Shown piece by piece: positions 37,324 to 50,789 of a stretch of 64,000 bases of DNA; the stretch's first letter is position 1, and each line of letters starts with the position of its first letter. The DNA is from Theobroma cacao (lineage: Eukaryota; Streptophyta; Magnoliopsida; Malvales; Malvaceae). The translations under genes and the position numbers were made by a program. The stretch is taken from positions 19,439,031 through 19,503,030 of the forward strand of contig NC_030855.1 in assembly GCF_000208745.1 (NCBI RefSeq), read 5' to 3'. The notes under the pieces are model-generated. The model did not search any database, had not been told where the DNA came from, and saw only the letters and a list, made by a program, of their open reading frames with translations.

Positions 37324-37441
37324 GGCCCAGTAAACTACTTGGGCCTTGTTAGACAACATTAGTTGGGCCCTACACCCATTAACAAACTTGTCTTCCTCTT
37401 TTGCAATTCGTCACTCATTTCTATCCCACTCTCTAGGGTTT
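37324..37441 (+). promoter_or_regulatory. bL34m promoter: three site II elements and a telo-box
   Basis: GGCCCA at 37324-37329, TGGGCC at 37340-37345 and TGGGCC at 37364-37369 are site II elements (TGGGCY), the sites bound by TCP factors. TAGGGTTT at 37434-37441 is a telo-box (AAACCCTA on the other strand). The combination about 35-150 bp before the start codon is characteristic of plant genes for ribosomal proteins and nuclear-encoded mitochondrial components, and it agrees with the product of the next gene. Confidence 0.8.
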
Positions 37442-37474
37442 AGCAAAAGCCAGTTCTTCAACAGAAGAAAAATA

Positions 37475-38644
37475 ATGGCGACTAAAGCCCTTGTTAGAAC
37501 CGGAGCGTCGCTGATGAACCGGCTGATAGCGAATCCGCTTCTCAAGCAGAAGCCGATTTCCAACCACCGAATTGCGAATCAAGGCTTCCAAATCACTCCT
37601 CAGCTCTTCCCGTCTCTCTTGAAGCCACAACCCTCTCTCCATTTTCCTCAAAACGATGCCGACTCCCTCTCTAAAGTCTCCTCTTTAGGGTTTCTCTATC
37701 CGACTGGCCTCCCTTCTTTCCGCTTCTTCCTGCCGGACGGTACTCTCTCTCTCTCTCTCTCTTTGATTGCTTTGAAACTAAGTGGCATTGTAGTAATTCT
37801 ACCGCTTTTAATCTTGGTATTTAGTAGTAGTTCTTAAGAAATTTTGATTTTTTTTTTTATGTTTAACTTCCTTTTAATCATCAGCAACTAGAATGAATGC
37901 CGCTGCTCCCCCCAAAATAAATTCATTATTTTAGTCGATAATAATATTTGTTTTCCAGTGTCAACAGTTTATGATTGCACTAATTCCGATGTTCATCAGA
38001 TTCTAGATTTTGCCTGCAACCCGTTATTGCATGTTTTAAATGGTACATCGGCTGTCTAGTCGATAATTTGTTAACTGGTTTGATTGCTCCCTTTTATGAG
38101 TTCTGTTTACAGTTACTGTGTTTCTTACGTATTATTGCAGTGGATTCAGCCAGCGAGCCAATGCTCTTATTCCCCAAAAGAACATATCAGCCTAGTCATA
38201 TCAAGCGCAAAAGGACTCATGGATATTTTGCTCGGTATAGCTCTCTTTCTTCTCTTATAATGTGAATCATTAACTTTTGGTAGTTCCTCTGACTCGAAAT
38301 CGGCGTTGTAGTTGGTGAATTTGTTTGAAATATAGTTTCATTTGAAAAATCAGGATGGCTGGTTCAGTGGCTTTGGTTAAGACTAGAATTATTTTTGATT
38401 AGGCTAATTACCACCCACATCTTAGTGGGGCTTTCCTTAGAGCAGTTCCCTCTTCCTGGCTACATGACGAAAGGACTTTTTTGGGGGGCCTTTCAAATGA
38501 ATTTTCCTTTTCAAACTCATTGAAGTCTGTAGATCTGCGAAATCAAATACTATTTTCTTTTTCATGGACAGCAAGGCAACAAAGGGTGGCCGACGAGTCA
38601 TTGCTCGAAGAATAGCAAAGGGTCGTTCGAGAATTACTGCTTAA
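37475..38644 (+). CDS. Organellar (mitochondrial) ribosomal protein bL34
   Basis: Three exons (37475-37739, 38141-38234, 38572-38644) with GT-AG introns give 143 residues. The C-terminal 43 residues (101-143) are a complete bacterial-type L34: KRTYQPSHIKRKRTHGYFAR, then KATKGGRRVIARR and KGRSRIT. L34 is a small basic protein of the large subunit. The preceding ~100 residues are rich in Arg, Ser and Leu and poor in acidic residues at the start (MATKALVRTGASLMNRL), a typical mitochondrial presequence plus linker, so the product probably acts in the mitochondrial ribosome. The ATG at 37475 was chosen because it is the first in-frame ATG; the frame is open further upstream but without an ATG. The nearest Arabidopsis match in memory is At3g13882. 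A CT microsatellite follows the first donor site. Confidence 0.95.
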
Positions 38645-41121
38645 CATCTCTTTTACTGGTAATGTTTTGATCAGAATCAAATTTCAATGCTCCCTGAAAT
38701 GTGGTACAACTAAGCAATTTCAAAACACTTTTGCTCAACTCTGTTGGCTCTGCCTGTCCTGGTGACACCTTGGAGGAGTATTGTTCTTTCTTCAGATAGA
38801 TGTTTTTTTTAGTGATATCTGATATGTTGACTATTAGATTGTCTTTCAATACATTAGTGTTTGCAAGAATTAACTGACTAAGAAAGTTATGAAAATGGTT
38901 GTAGTTCATTATCAGGAAGTGTAGTTGCATTTGATTTGATCTCTGTTTGTCTGCTTAGAACAATTGAAATTTTGAGTCTGATTTAGAGATCAAAGATTGT
39001 GTTAGGAAGGACAAATTGCGTTTGTTGATTCCAAAAGGATGTGTACCAACTCTTTTCTTCCTAATACATACAGTGCAACTGCTTGTTAGTCTTTGGATGA
39101 AGTTTTATGATGAGCGTGGAACAATATTCTACCATTGTAAACTCTTAATAATCTAATTTGGCATATTATTACGGTTCTCTGAATAAAGTAAGTATCTATT
39201 GCTTTTCAAAAAAAAAATGTAAGTATATATTATGTTTCTGTGTAGATTTTTTTCCTGTATGTATTCGTTCTCATGGTCTAGTGCAAGGTTCAGTATCAGC
39301 ATGCATGGTGTCTAAAGCTGACAATATTCAAATTTCATAGATAAACGACGAAATGCCCAGGATTTCTTGCCAAATCTTAGTAGCCATCTGGATCATAGAT
39401 TTCTTGCGGTACAGTGGGAAGTGGTACTAAATACTGAGTTCAATTACGGCCAGATATGAGATATCAGCTAGATAAGGCTGTACTCCATTTGGTAAATCTT
39501 TTCCCAAGTTTGCAAGTTAAGTGTACAAAGCTGGTGGCCTTATGGCCTCTTGCGTCAAACAGTTCTCCGGTCCATATGGATGGAACTCTTGAGTTATTTC
39601 CTCAATAAATTAAGCAGGAACTAGCATACTTTTATAGTGTTAATTACCAAGATACTTTCTTCCTCAGTTGTCCAACCCGAAGCAAAGCATGCCCCAATGG
39701 CTGAAAGTGATTGCCCTTGAAGGCGGCCTCCAGGCGGTAGTACTAGTGGGGAAACGAAGTCCCCTTACAGATTACATTGCAGTCATCTGGTTCCATCACG
39801 AGAGGCAAGCAAAGCAAATGCTGCTTAATTTTTTTTTCTCCTTTATTTGCTTGAGGTTGTGGTCTTCGAGCATAGAAAGCAGACATGGATCATGATCTAA
39901 TATTAGTGGTTTACTGTTAAGGGTCATTAGCATTAGGGTGTAGTGAAAGGGCATATCTTCTGGGCCCCAACCAGCCCGATTTCCGGATAACTAACCACTG
40001 GTCAAGTGTCAAACATTGATGACATGCCGAATCAGTCGGGAAGTTGGCCCGTGCTTGTTTTGTCCTCATTGTTTTACGTTGTTCAGCCTGCAGCCATTTA
40101 CTTTATAAAATTGAAAGTCCCTTCCATTCACCCAACTTGTTCATCATGACATTTTCTCGTATTATGCTTAGTTTATCAGAATTTTGGCTTTAAACAACAG
40201 CCCCCTGGCTACGATGGGCCCAAAAAGAAAAAAAAAATTTATCTTCAAAGTTTTATCCAATTAATTAGGAGGAAGAAAATGCAGGCGCATACACTAATTA
40301 ATTAGCAGCTGGGCCTGTGCCTCTCAATCTCAACTCAAATTCTATTGGAACATCGCCTGTCTACATATGTAATGTAGACATTATATATCTTCCATACTAT
40401 TTAATTTAAGAATAATTATTTTTTACTCAACGCATTGTAGAAAAAGATTAAATGCTGAAAATTATACCAACTACCAACTTTACGAAGGGGTCTCCAGGGA
40501 ACATAAAATATAGTAGTATGTTAGTAATATAATATATAGTATCTATATTTTGTTGGAACCAAGATGTTATTCTTAAGGGATATTGAGAACTTTAATGTTA
40601 TCCCTGGACGACGATTACGACGTTGATTAATCTGGGATAGAAAAAGGTGAATAAAAAGTCTGCTTTATTTATTTTAAAAGAATATTTATATCAGAGTCAT
40701 GCAGTACGGTACTTAAAGTAGGATATAATTCTAGGTAGTAATATTTTTGTCTGATTCATGTAACTTGTTCGTCTTCCAACTTAATCCTTCATGCTGTCCC
40801 ATCCCAATCCCAAATTAAAGTGCATATATGAAAATTAAAATAGCTTCGGAAACTTCCGACGGAAATTATGGAAATCTCTCATAAGACCCTATATCATTAC
40901 CAGCTACTAAATATGTTGGTCTGCACATTAATCTTTAGTGCCGTCACCTTGCTACAACTTTCTATTAATCATACATAAAATGTATGAATATGAATTTTCC
41001 ATTGTTTTATATGTCCCCACCTACAAAATGAGAGAGAAAGAGAAAGCTATATAATAGAGGAAATGATATAGAAATATAGAGTAGAACTTCACTAGAGAAA
41101 ACTATATATATAAGCTGGTAT

Positions 41122-41160
<39 letters not shown>

Positions 41161-41411
41161 CGACGAGTAATTAACATGTGAAATTAATTAAGAACCTACA
41201 TTTATTTATGGAACATCATCAGACAGCATTATATATAATTCTGAACATTTGAAACTAGTAACATTTAGGTTTTAATTTTCTCTCATAAGACCTGAACTTA
41301 ATATGTTCTGCATATATGTTAAAAGAAAATAATTGCTTTGTATGGAATGAGCCCGTAGACAATACCTCGCTAAATCCAACCCAACATAATGTAAGATGTG
41401 ATCCGCCATGC
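38645..41411. other. Intergenic region between convergent bL34 and MYB genes
   Basis: The 3' UTRs of two convergent genes lie here. A locally GC-rich patch at about 39660-39900 is open in more than one frame (for example MPQWLKVIALEGGLQAVVLV), but I recognise no protein and see no partner exon, so it is not called a gene. An AT microsatellite lies at 41126-41157. Nothing else is identifiable. Confidence 0.5.
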
Positions 41412-42882
41412 CTAGGGGTCCCAGCTGCTTGAAGCAAGATTAGGGTTTGTAACATATTGTCCGCTGGATAATGCTGATAAGGATGACGATGATGAAGATG
41501 ATGGCAGCTGCGACGTGATGATGGTATCCATGTACTCCATCTGGCTTGTTGGCACGTGCATGTCATGTGGGTAGGTTGAACCAGCTGACGGAAAACATGA
41601 CGATGAAAGTCTGGAAACTGGATCGATATTTTCTAGTGAAACAGATGCTTGTGGCAAGCTGCAGATGTTTCCTTCAAGGATTTCACAGAGTTTGGGCACG
41701 GTTGGGGCCATTAACGGTTGGTCATAAGGAGTTACTGCAGTGGTTGGATTGATAAGCTTATCACTAACAAAATTTTGGACTACTTCATTGCTGAAAATTT
41801 GAACGTCTTCTTGGTTTTGATGATCAAGATGTTGAGGGACAAAGGGCGGCAATGGCCATGTTGGGTCAAAGGAAGAAGATGTATTTGAAGGGGGCGGGAG
41901 CATTGGAGTTGGAAAATGATGATGAACCAAATCGATATTGTAATTGTTCGAATTTGGCTTGAAATCTCCATGACCAAAACTTTGTAGTACTGGTGCTGCC
42001 GGGAAAAGGTAGAGGTGGTCTTGTTGAGTACTTAAGATCAAATTAGGGTTTGCGTTTAGAGAGATAAAACCGTCCTCTGGAGGAGTAGAATTATGAACAT
42101 CAGCGAAAGATGCTAAAGGTGGAACATCATGAGAGATAAGCTTCTTCTTGATACTTGAATTCCAAAAGTTCTTCACCTCATTATCTGTTCTCCCCGGTAG
42201 ATGCTTTGCTATCTGTGCCCATCTATTTGAGAGAAAGTGAAAAAAGAAAAATGAAAGATCTAAGTACGAATGTGTAAATACTGATACATATAATGATCAT
42301 AAAAAAAAAAGAGACATTGATGATTACTATGATGATGGTAATTAACCAATTTCCATAGTACTAGTAACAATGATGATGGAAAATAGTCAAAATTATAATT
42401 TTAGCATGTCTATAATAGTTGAACTACCTGTTGCCTAGAATACTATGGAGTTCAATGATGAGAGCTGCTTCTTGTGGAGAGAAACTCCCACGTTTTAAGT
42501 CTGGTCTGAGGTAATTTATCCATCTTAATCTGCAGCTCTTTCCACATCTCTGCAGGCCTGCACCATAAAACAAGCCAAAAAGGATTAACAAGCTGAAAAA
42601 GATAATAAACAGGCATCAAATGTAGTTGGTAGTTGCAGTTAGTCTGCGAAAAAAAGGTTAGAGAAACTAGAGCAACGGAGATGATGGTAAAAAACAACCA
42701 AAAAATTATGGTTATGAGTCAAGAAACCATCGAGAGAGAGAGGAAGAACCTGCAAGTTTAGGGACTGAGCTCCAACAACCATGGCCATAGGTTGTAATGT
42801 AGTTAATGAGTTTCTCATCTTCCTCTGGTGACCATAGCCCTCTCTTCACCTTCTGCTTGTTGCAACAGGAATGGTGCCCCAT
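41412..42882 (-). CDS. MYB26: R2R3-MYB transcription factor, MYB26 type
   Basis: Three exons on the minus strand (42882-42750, 42557-42428, 42222-41412) join in frame to 357 residues. The N-terminus [20 protein letters not shown] is the signature of this small subgroup. R2 spans about residues 13-64 with W17, W37 and W57. R3 spans about 67-116 with F70, W89 and W108. R3 contains [13 protein letters not shown]. The C-terminal part is Pro/Ser/Asn-rich with a poly-Ser run and ends near [10 protein letters not shown], which recalls the end of Arabidopsis MYB26 (At3g13890, MALE STERILE 35). MYB26 switches on secondary wall thickening of the anther endothecium, needed for dehiscence. Intron positions are those usual for R2R3-MYB genes. 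The DNA-binding residues look intact. MYB26 is preferred over the related MYB103 because of the [20 protein letters not shown] stretch. Confidence 0.93.
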
Positions 42883-43009
42883 CTCTCTCTCTCTCTCTCT
42901 CAATATTGCAGCCAATGGCAGGCCAGAATCAGTGCTGAAAATTGTTTATTCAAAAGGTCAAAAAGAAAAGCAGATCAGAAAAGGGCGAGAGAGAGAGAGA
43001 GAGAGAGAG
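42883..43009 (-). promoter_or_regulatory. MYB26 leader with facing CT and GA microsatellites
   Basis: On the transcript strand a (CT)11 run (plus strand 43009-42987) is followed about 86 nt later by (AG)9 (42900-42883) directly abutting the ATG. The two runs are complementary and could pair into a stem of up to 18 bp at the start codon if transcription begins upstream of 43009. No in-frame upstream ATG was found. Confidence 0.5.
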
Positions 43010-46000
43010 TAGTGTTTCTATATGATCAAAGACCTAAGCCCCAGGAGTTGGTTTACAAGAAAATGTGAAAAACATTGAACTGGGGGTGATATGAGAAACT
43101 GATCAGAGTACACTGAGGCTGTGAATTTAATGTAGGGAGCTGTACCATGGTGGCCCAGTTAGGGTTTGCGGGCAAAAGGCTAAAATCTGCAGTCTTAACC
43201 TGTAAGGGCTGTATGGCTTATAATGGGATCCTTTCTCTGTTCTTTCAGAGATGGGGCTGCCTTGTCCACATGGCACACATGCAGGCTTGTGGGTCCCCTG
43301 TTTTGACAGGTCCCACTTTGGACTTATCGACTTCATGTACGATCAAACTTGAAACTGGCTGAAAAATTTTCTGATCTCTGACCTGCCAATTCCATTGTTG
43401 CAATGGTTCAAAAATTTAACCTTCACCGGAAGGATTGATAATTACAACAACATCAAATAATAATGAGGTCAGCTGATCTGACGGTTGTGATGGTATGAAA
43501 GTTTTGATGTGATAGTGTGGGTCTTGATTGGATCATTGCAACAGTAAACAGTCCCTGTTTGCAGACTGAAAACCTTCGCAAAATATGTTCTTTGTTTTAC
43601 AAATTGACAGCAAGGTTTATACAACTGTCCCACCACAGATGCTTTGTTATTCTCTGCTAAAAGTAGATTTTTAACTGTTGAAAATGGAGTATCATCATCA
43701 TATTCTTGTTATTATCATCATACTTTTATTTGTTCTAAAGCAAGATTAATTAATTGCTGTTGAATTCTTATGGAACTTGCATGTAATCAAGTGCAAAAAG
43801 GCCCCTTTTAAAGTCATGCAATGTGAGGAAAAAAAAAACAAGTAAATCTAAATATACAAATATTTTCCACCTCATTTTTCTCTTTTAGATATGAAAGGGG
43901 AGTTCAGAAACTTAAAGATTCGAAGATGTGGATATCAGCCATTCTTACATTTTAATTAGTAAAATAAATTCTTGAAATTTAAGTTCTAAATCACTAAGAG
44001 TTGAAATGTTTTAACAATATCAAAGAGTTCTTTCCATCATTTATTCTTGGTGTTTAATTTTCTGTTTCCATGTTGTTTATTAGAGTCAATATGCTCTGCA
44101 ATTTTTGCATCATGCTTTAAATTATATGAATCAGAACTAGACAATTAGTATTAATTATGAATTAACAATTGAAACAACACTTTGAAAGCCAAATCATTGA
44201 TTGGCATCTAAGCAATGGAAGACAGCCAAACTAGCTCAAGTAATTATTCCTCTTTGGGGACCACATTACACTAGCAATTGCTGAATTTCTTTACTTTGAT
44301 GGAAGCAATGGATTGCTTAATTAACATCTAGGGCTCATTGTTGACAAAAAATTTCAATGCAAATCCGTTTGTTTTTGTTTTTGTTTTTTTTTTCCCAACT
44401 TTTCTTGGATTGGACTCGATTGGATGGCTATATCTTCGGACAAGAGTGGCCACCCCTACCATGAAAAATGCAAACACATAGTAAAGCAGAAATCAATTTA
44501 CTTTTGAGCTAGATTATTAATTTTCATTAGTGGGGTCATAAGGAATTTGATATATATAAAAATCCAAAATGTGTAAAAAAATTTTATTTGGCTGATTGAA
44601 TGAGATATTTCAGGCACATATAGAGATGGACAGAGAAATGACTAGCAATGATCATCAATGAAAGAGTCAAAAGAATTTTTAAGCAAGGGTTTGGTTATGA
44701 TTGAACTAGGGTCGCTAGCACAAATGCTTGCTCTTTCCATATTTAGCAGCCAGGTTTCTTTGTGGTAACATGAAAGAAGGGGAGGACAAGTCTGGCATGG
44801 AATGAATGCTGGCCTTTATCTTTATAGATCGGACGATATTGGGAATACTTATTAATGAGTATCGAAACAAAGGCTAAATGATATTGGGAACAAGAATTAA
44901 ATTGATGGCAAAGAAAACCTTCTGCAAGTAAAATCCAACTTCTTGCAACATTCCATGAAAATATAAACGTTACTTGAATTTAGGTTGTTAGGATCAAAAG
45001 TATTAATTTAATAGACCCATAAGTTTAGGTATGTTTTCTTCCAAGTAGAGAATTTAATTATATCGAAACATATAAACTTGATTCTTTGTTGGCTAGAGTC
45101 AAAAGTAATTAATTGGTTTAGATGCATCTCAATGATTAGCAATGCTTCATGTTCTGATAATTATTGTGCTAATTGATGGTAGCAAATGCGATGTTCTACA
45201 AGACTATGATTAAGGACATGGAAATGGTGATTATACCTCTATATGCCTGCCGGGCGTTTCTTTTATTTTTATTTTTTTCCTAATTCAATCTTTGCTCATT
45301 CGATTAGACAAATTTCCACGATTAGAAATTAAATTGTTCATCTTAATCTAAAGCATTTTTGACAATATTCTGCATGATCACTTAAAGGCAAAACAGAGTT
45401 GTTTTGCTTTATATTTAATATATATTATATATAAAAGAATAATCATCACGCTTACATTTTCTTCTAAACGAGGGTGAGGCTGTTGAAAAGTTAAACTTTC
45501 TTTTGTCTTTCCTCCTTGGTACAATTTATCATGAAACGAAAACCACCTTCAAAGCCATATGAATAAAATTTTTTTTTTTTAAAAAAAAAACCCCTTGGGA
45601 GCTAGAGTATAGTATGATCTACTGTACGTTTTTGTCAATCTCCAAAAACATGGCAAACGTACATCATCAGCTTTGTCTTAATTAAGTCGAATATCTTAAT
45701 TAATTTTATTTTGTCCATCGTCTTTATAATTTTAGAATAAAAAAACAAAATTAGATTTTTTAAAAAATTGAATATTAAAGTATTAAATACTATGGAGGAA
45801 AAAAATATGTATTGTAATTTGTTCAAATGAAATGAAAAAAAAAATATTAAATATGAAATGACGTAAAAAGTGTACATATTATATTATATTTTGTTTAGAT
45901 GAAATTAATGCGTTACCCATTACGTGCTGTACTATCATTAATTCATTATTATCAATTCCTGTAGAGGAAAGTCCCAACCACATCTCGCAACTTTGTTGAG

Positions 46001-49000
46001 CAAGGTATCTTTCACCGAGTAATATTGCTCCTTGCCTCTTCTTGCAATGCAAGTAATATATATACATTTATGGGAAAAAGTAGATTCAATTAATATGAGT
46101 GGCCTTTCTATATCCTTTTTCTCAGGGGAAAAAAATGATGAATTATATACCTAGGTTAGTTGGCAAATTCATAACTATTTTTCCAATGAATAAAAGACCC
46201 TCCAGCGTCAAATTCATCACTTTTCTTCAACTAGTATAAAATCTAGACTAATTATAGTAAAACTAAAAGATGGGCTATACTACAATATTCTCCAAGAAAG
46301 AATCTGAAATTTTTTGATAAGCACTCTATTCTTTCATACGCAAGAATTAATATGGATTGGTTTTAGTGCTTCTCGGCGTCGTTATTCCAATCAGATTGCT
46401 CTCGATTTAGCAAAGTGTTTAACTTGAAACAGATTAAGGTTCCAAATTGTGTTGTTTTCCTCCTTTTGATGCTTGACGTCCAAATTTAGCTCGATGGGAA
46501 CTTGGGCTAAATTTCTCTCCTTTTGACCAACATCTATTTTCCTTGACATTCCGGTACAGCCACTAGATAATGACAGAGGTTATGATTATACTAAATCTGT
46601 TGGCATCATTGAATAATTAACTTAATCAAACTTTATTACGAATTTAGCTACAAATTAAAATAGAAGATACTGCGAGAATAATCGTAGAAGTCTGGACTCT
46701 TTTCGTTCATAATCACATAGATCATTAATTAAATTTATCATCATTTTTTTAATATCTATGAATATTTATATAAGCTGAGGTGTCAACATTGGAAAGTTGG
46801 TTAATAACAATGATTTACACTGAAAGTTGCAGTGTAGCTAACATTAATTCATTAAGATGAGTCTAAACGTGTTTCACAAGGAGGAATAGACAAAGCAATT
46901 CGTCAATGAATAGGGATTGATGCAAAAAGGGGTGAGTCCTGATATGTGTTTAACTAGCTAGCATTATTCCTGGTGGACTACTGCATTGACTTTCGTAAAT
47001 GATGAACACCAATATAACTTGCAAATACAGGCTTTTGCAGCCAAGTGTGTTCTTCTTGTCTAATCTAGCTAGGTTAGGGACTTATAGTAGATACTTGATA
47101 CTATGTGTGCTAGTTAAGTCAGATTGATCGATAATGTCCTTAATTTGAAGATTATATCAAGAATTTGAGAAAAAAACATTTGGATTATAATAAGCAATTG
47201 GGTATATAAAAGGAAACCCATATCCTAGAAAGTGTTGGAAATTAGGTTATAAGCATGCATAAATATACATCTCCCTGGCTAATGCAATTCCCCATATGAA
47301 AAATATGCAAGACGTAAAAGCTAAAATCATCCTTAAAGCAAATGCTCTCTTGAGGTGAAACAGGTGTGCAAAGTATCTAGGTTACATTTTAGTCTTGCTT
47401 CCGGAAGAAAAAGGTAAAGAGATTGGAATGCTTGTAATGGAAGAAATAGGACCGAACGAGATTCTTGATTTATTGTTGCACATGCAACAATTAATAGCCC
47501 CAGCCTCGTTTGCTTTATTTGTGGAGCCATCAGAGGACATAACCTGTGGAAGGATTTTGTTTTTTCCCAACTCACTGAGCCATCAAAAGAAGTACACATG
47601 AAAGAATGACCAGGTAATTCTTTGCCCTGTCTTGAAAGAGAATTGGTTTTGGTATGGGTCATTTTCATTCAATTTTTTTTTTTCGTTTTCGAATAAAAAT
47701 AAAAAGAAGTAGTAATTTAGAAAATTTGCTTTCAATATCACAATTGAAATTTTAGAGAGGGCACTAATATCCTTTTCCATACTAAAAATGCCCCAAAACC
47801 ATAAGAAAGGGAGTGTAGATTTTTGCAGTAAGTCATAAACTTCTCACCTAAATTTAACCCTTCCTCTTTGTTCTATACTTTTCCTCAACATTTTCTTTTT
47901 TCACTCATAAAACCAACTGATCATCAAATGACCTAAGATTACTCTATGTAAGAATCACGGTTGGAAGAGTATTATAAATAAGAGAAAAAAAAAAAAGCAT
48001 TTCTCCTTATACCTCCCTTTTACCTCTTCATCAAGATGAAGTAATTACTTGTTCATAAAGAACAACTTGACTCTTATAAAAGCCATAAAAGATGAGAGAG
48101 GTGGGGAGCCGGAACTCCAATGGAGTTGCAAATGTCAAAAGAATCACTTTATACATGAAAAGCATGGAAAACTAGGCAATCATAAATTTGGCCCACCTCA
48201 ATCACATATCTACAAGAAAGAAACAAGTAATTATCATTTTTCATTGGGTTATACTGAACATTTTTTTAAAAGTGGGTATAATTAAATTAACTTCCTTTAT
48301 CCATGCATAATTAAATCAATGCCTCTATTCTACCTAACTTGACAAAGTCTTAATCCAATCAAACTTTTGGGCATAGGAAATTGGAAAATGTTGAGCAACT
48401 CTAGCTACCAATAAAAATAAACAAGTACCCAATATCTTTTCACCTTGACACACACTTGCATTCAATCCTTTAAAGATACAGCAGTTGACAGTAGATTAAA
48501 AAAAACGGGTTCAATCCAAATTTGAATCTCTCTTTATAAAATCAATCCTATCTCACCAAACTATATATAGATGTGAGTGTACATATTTATATCAATAGCA
48601 TTCCCCTTTATACAAAGTAGATGCGGTGAAGAAGATCAAAGAAACTTTTAAACCATAAACGGTAGTGAAAACAAGCTATGCAGTGTACCCCATTATTCAA
48701 GAAAACAGGCAGCCTATTAAGACCCCACTAGCCCCCACACTGCCTTCCTTCTCTTCATAGCAACCCCCCCATGAAAGAAAGTCCACTTGTTTACTCAAAA
48801 TTGAAGAAAGCTTTCCCATACCTTTATTATTATTATTATTTTTTTTTTTTGCCCCTTCACCTTGAGAATCTTATCAAGTTGACGTCCAAGAAATTTTTAC
48901 AGCTTTTGGTAGCATCCTGATTTCTTGCCTTTGTTAGTGCACATCCCTACACGGAAGCAACTGAATTGATCCAGTGTTCCTTTGCGAGGACATAGTTCCA

Positions 49001-50789
49001 TGCATCATTACAAACAAGACAACCTTTAACGAATTGGAGATACTGTCTATAATTTCTCAAAATATGTCCTCACTCAGTTTTTGAAGATGACCGATCAACC
49101 ATCTCATCGTCTGATCTATTTGATATCCTAAAATTTTATATTAAAAAATAAATTATTTTTTTGAGTAATATTATTTTATGTTGTTTAAATTTTGGATTAC
49201 TCGTAATTTTTATATTTAAATTTAATTTTTTTTCTATTATTACCAATTAATTTTAAGTTGAATTTAAGATTATATAACTTAATTTTACTTATTTACTTTA
49301 ACGGATGAGAAGATTCAAAGTAATATAAAAAAAATTAAGATAAGACTCACTTGCCGACCAGTCTAACTAGGTTAACCCATGATACGGATTTTCAATACCT
49401 TTTGATATTTCTTTTAGGGTTGATTTTCTATATCTTTATATTGCTTAAAGAACGAAAGACTAGGCGATTCATAGTATGGAGGGAAGGAACCGATGATGGT
49501 GATGTGTGTGGTCCTTTGAAAATGAGCGTGAATAACGGGCCATGGTTTTCACATTTTTATTGATCAGCATATGATAATTAATTGTTTTTTTTAAAGGTTA
49601 TAAGTAATTGTTGTTGATATAATGATTGAGGTTAACCACATGATGGCATGTGTCATCAAGCTTAATTATTGCTAATCCCTTGTGGTAAATCGTCATCCTC
49701 ATGATGAAAGCTTTGCTTATCTATTGATCTTAGAGTGACTTAATTTTCTATCATTTTTTTTAATTAGGAAAGTGAATTTGAATTTTACTCTTTAAAATGG
49801 AGATCAAGCACCAATCAATGAGTCAAATACTTGTATGCAATATTGTTTCATATACAAGTATAGTATAGCTATTTAACTCTTTTTAAAGAATATTAATCTT
49901 TTATTAAAATTAGTCTTAATATGATAAATATGCATGAATCAACATTATGAATATATATGTATAGAGTTTTTAATCAATAAGTTAAATATATGAATAAAAA
50001 CATTAATTTTATTTTAATTTTAACGAGAGATACATTTATTTATTATTAAACTAAAAGTGGGAATACATCTCATTAGTTAATTTAATTATACTTAATTTGG
50101 TAAGCACTCTGGTGATGCTCCAGTTTATGAACTTTTAGCAGCTGGCTTTTCATTCAATAAAGTTTGTTTGTTAATTGCTTACACTATCTCTTTCTTTTTA
50201 CCAATAAAATGAATTTGTTTCATTAACGTTTCTTTCAAATCAGTTGTGACAAAAAAAAAGAGAAGAAACTCTTTCCTTTTGAAGTTGTCTGAACTTTCCA
50301 ACATTACTCGGAGGTATTGGATTTTGAGCTAAGAAAAGTGTTGGTTTCGGCATGCACTGACAGGAATCCGGCATTGAAGGCTTTTGGCTAAAGCCAAACA
50401 TAAATCTGTGGTGGAATAATTTTAAAACCAAGCTTTTGGGACCAACTTGAGGCCCTAAGGCACTACTCCAAAACAATAAGCAGAGAAATCCTAAGTTGTT
50501 CCGACATGTTTTGCTTGTCTGTCTGTGTTGTCAAAGCTCTGTTGTATTTTGGTTTTGACTTCAATGGAAATATGACATTTATTAGTAAGGCAAAAGGCAC
50601 TCCCACTAAATAAATTTTATTTTTATCATCAACAAAAATATTGTATGTAACATTGAGATTGGGGGAATAATTAAAAGTTTTCTTAATTAAACTTGTTTCA
50701 CTTACATAATACTACAAAAAAGTCTTTTGTAGGATTTCATTGTAGGGTTACATTAATACTTGTGATAGTTAAACAACAGAATTTTCATC
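43010..50789. other. 7.8-kb intergenic region between MYB26 and IQD8-like genes
   Basis: The region should hold the MYB26 promoter on its left and the IQD 3' UTR on its right. I found no protein family, tRNA or intact transposon. Open frames here are short and on both strands. 47473-47490 contains a near-palindrome (TTGTTGCACATGCAACAA). A (TTA)n/poly-T tract lies at about 48823-48850. A large intergenic space upstream of a developmental transcription factor fits distal regulatory sequence, but none can be shown. Confidence 0.5.

Noticed and set aside
37346..37474. An N-terminal extension of bL34
   Set aside because: The frame is open but its first codon is TTG, and the segment contains the site II elements and telo-box, so it is promoter and leader; the first in-frame ATG is 37475.
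41255..41977. Alternative frames inside the MYB C-terminal exon
   Set aside because: They are shadows of the low-complexity Ser/Pro/Asn-rich coding sequence of MYB26.
47333..47668. A 111-codon minus-strand frame between MYB26 and IQD
   Set aside because: No ATG context, family motif or splice partner was seen, and overlapping frames are equally open.
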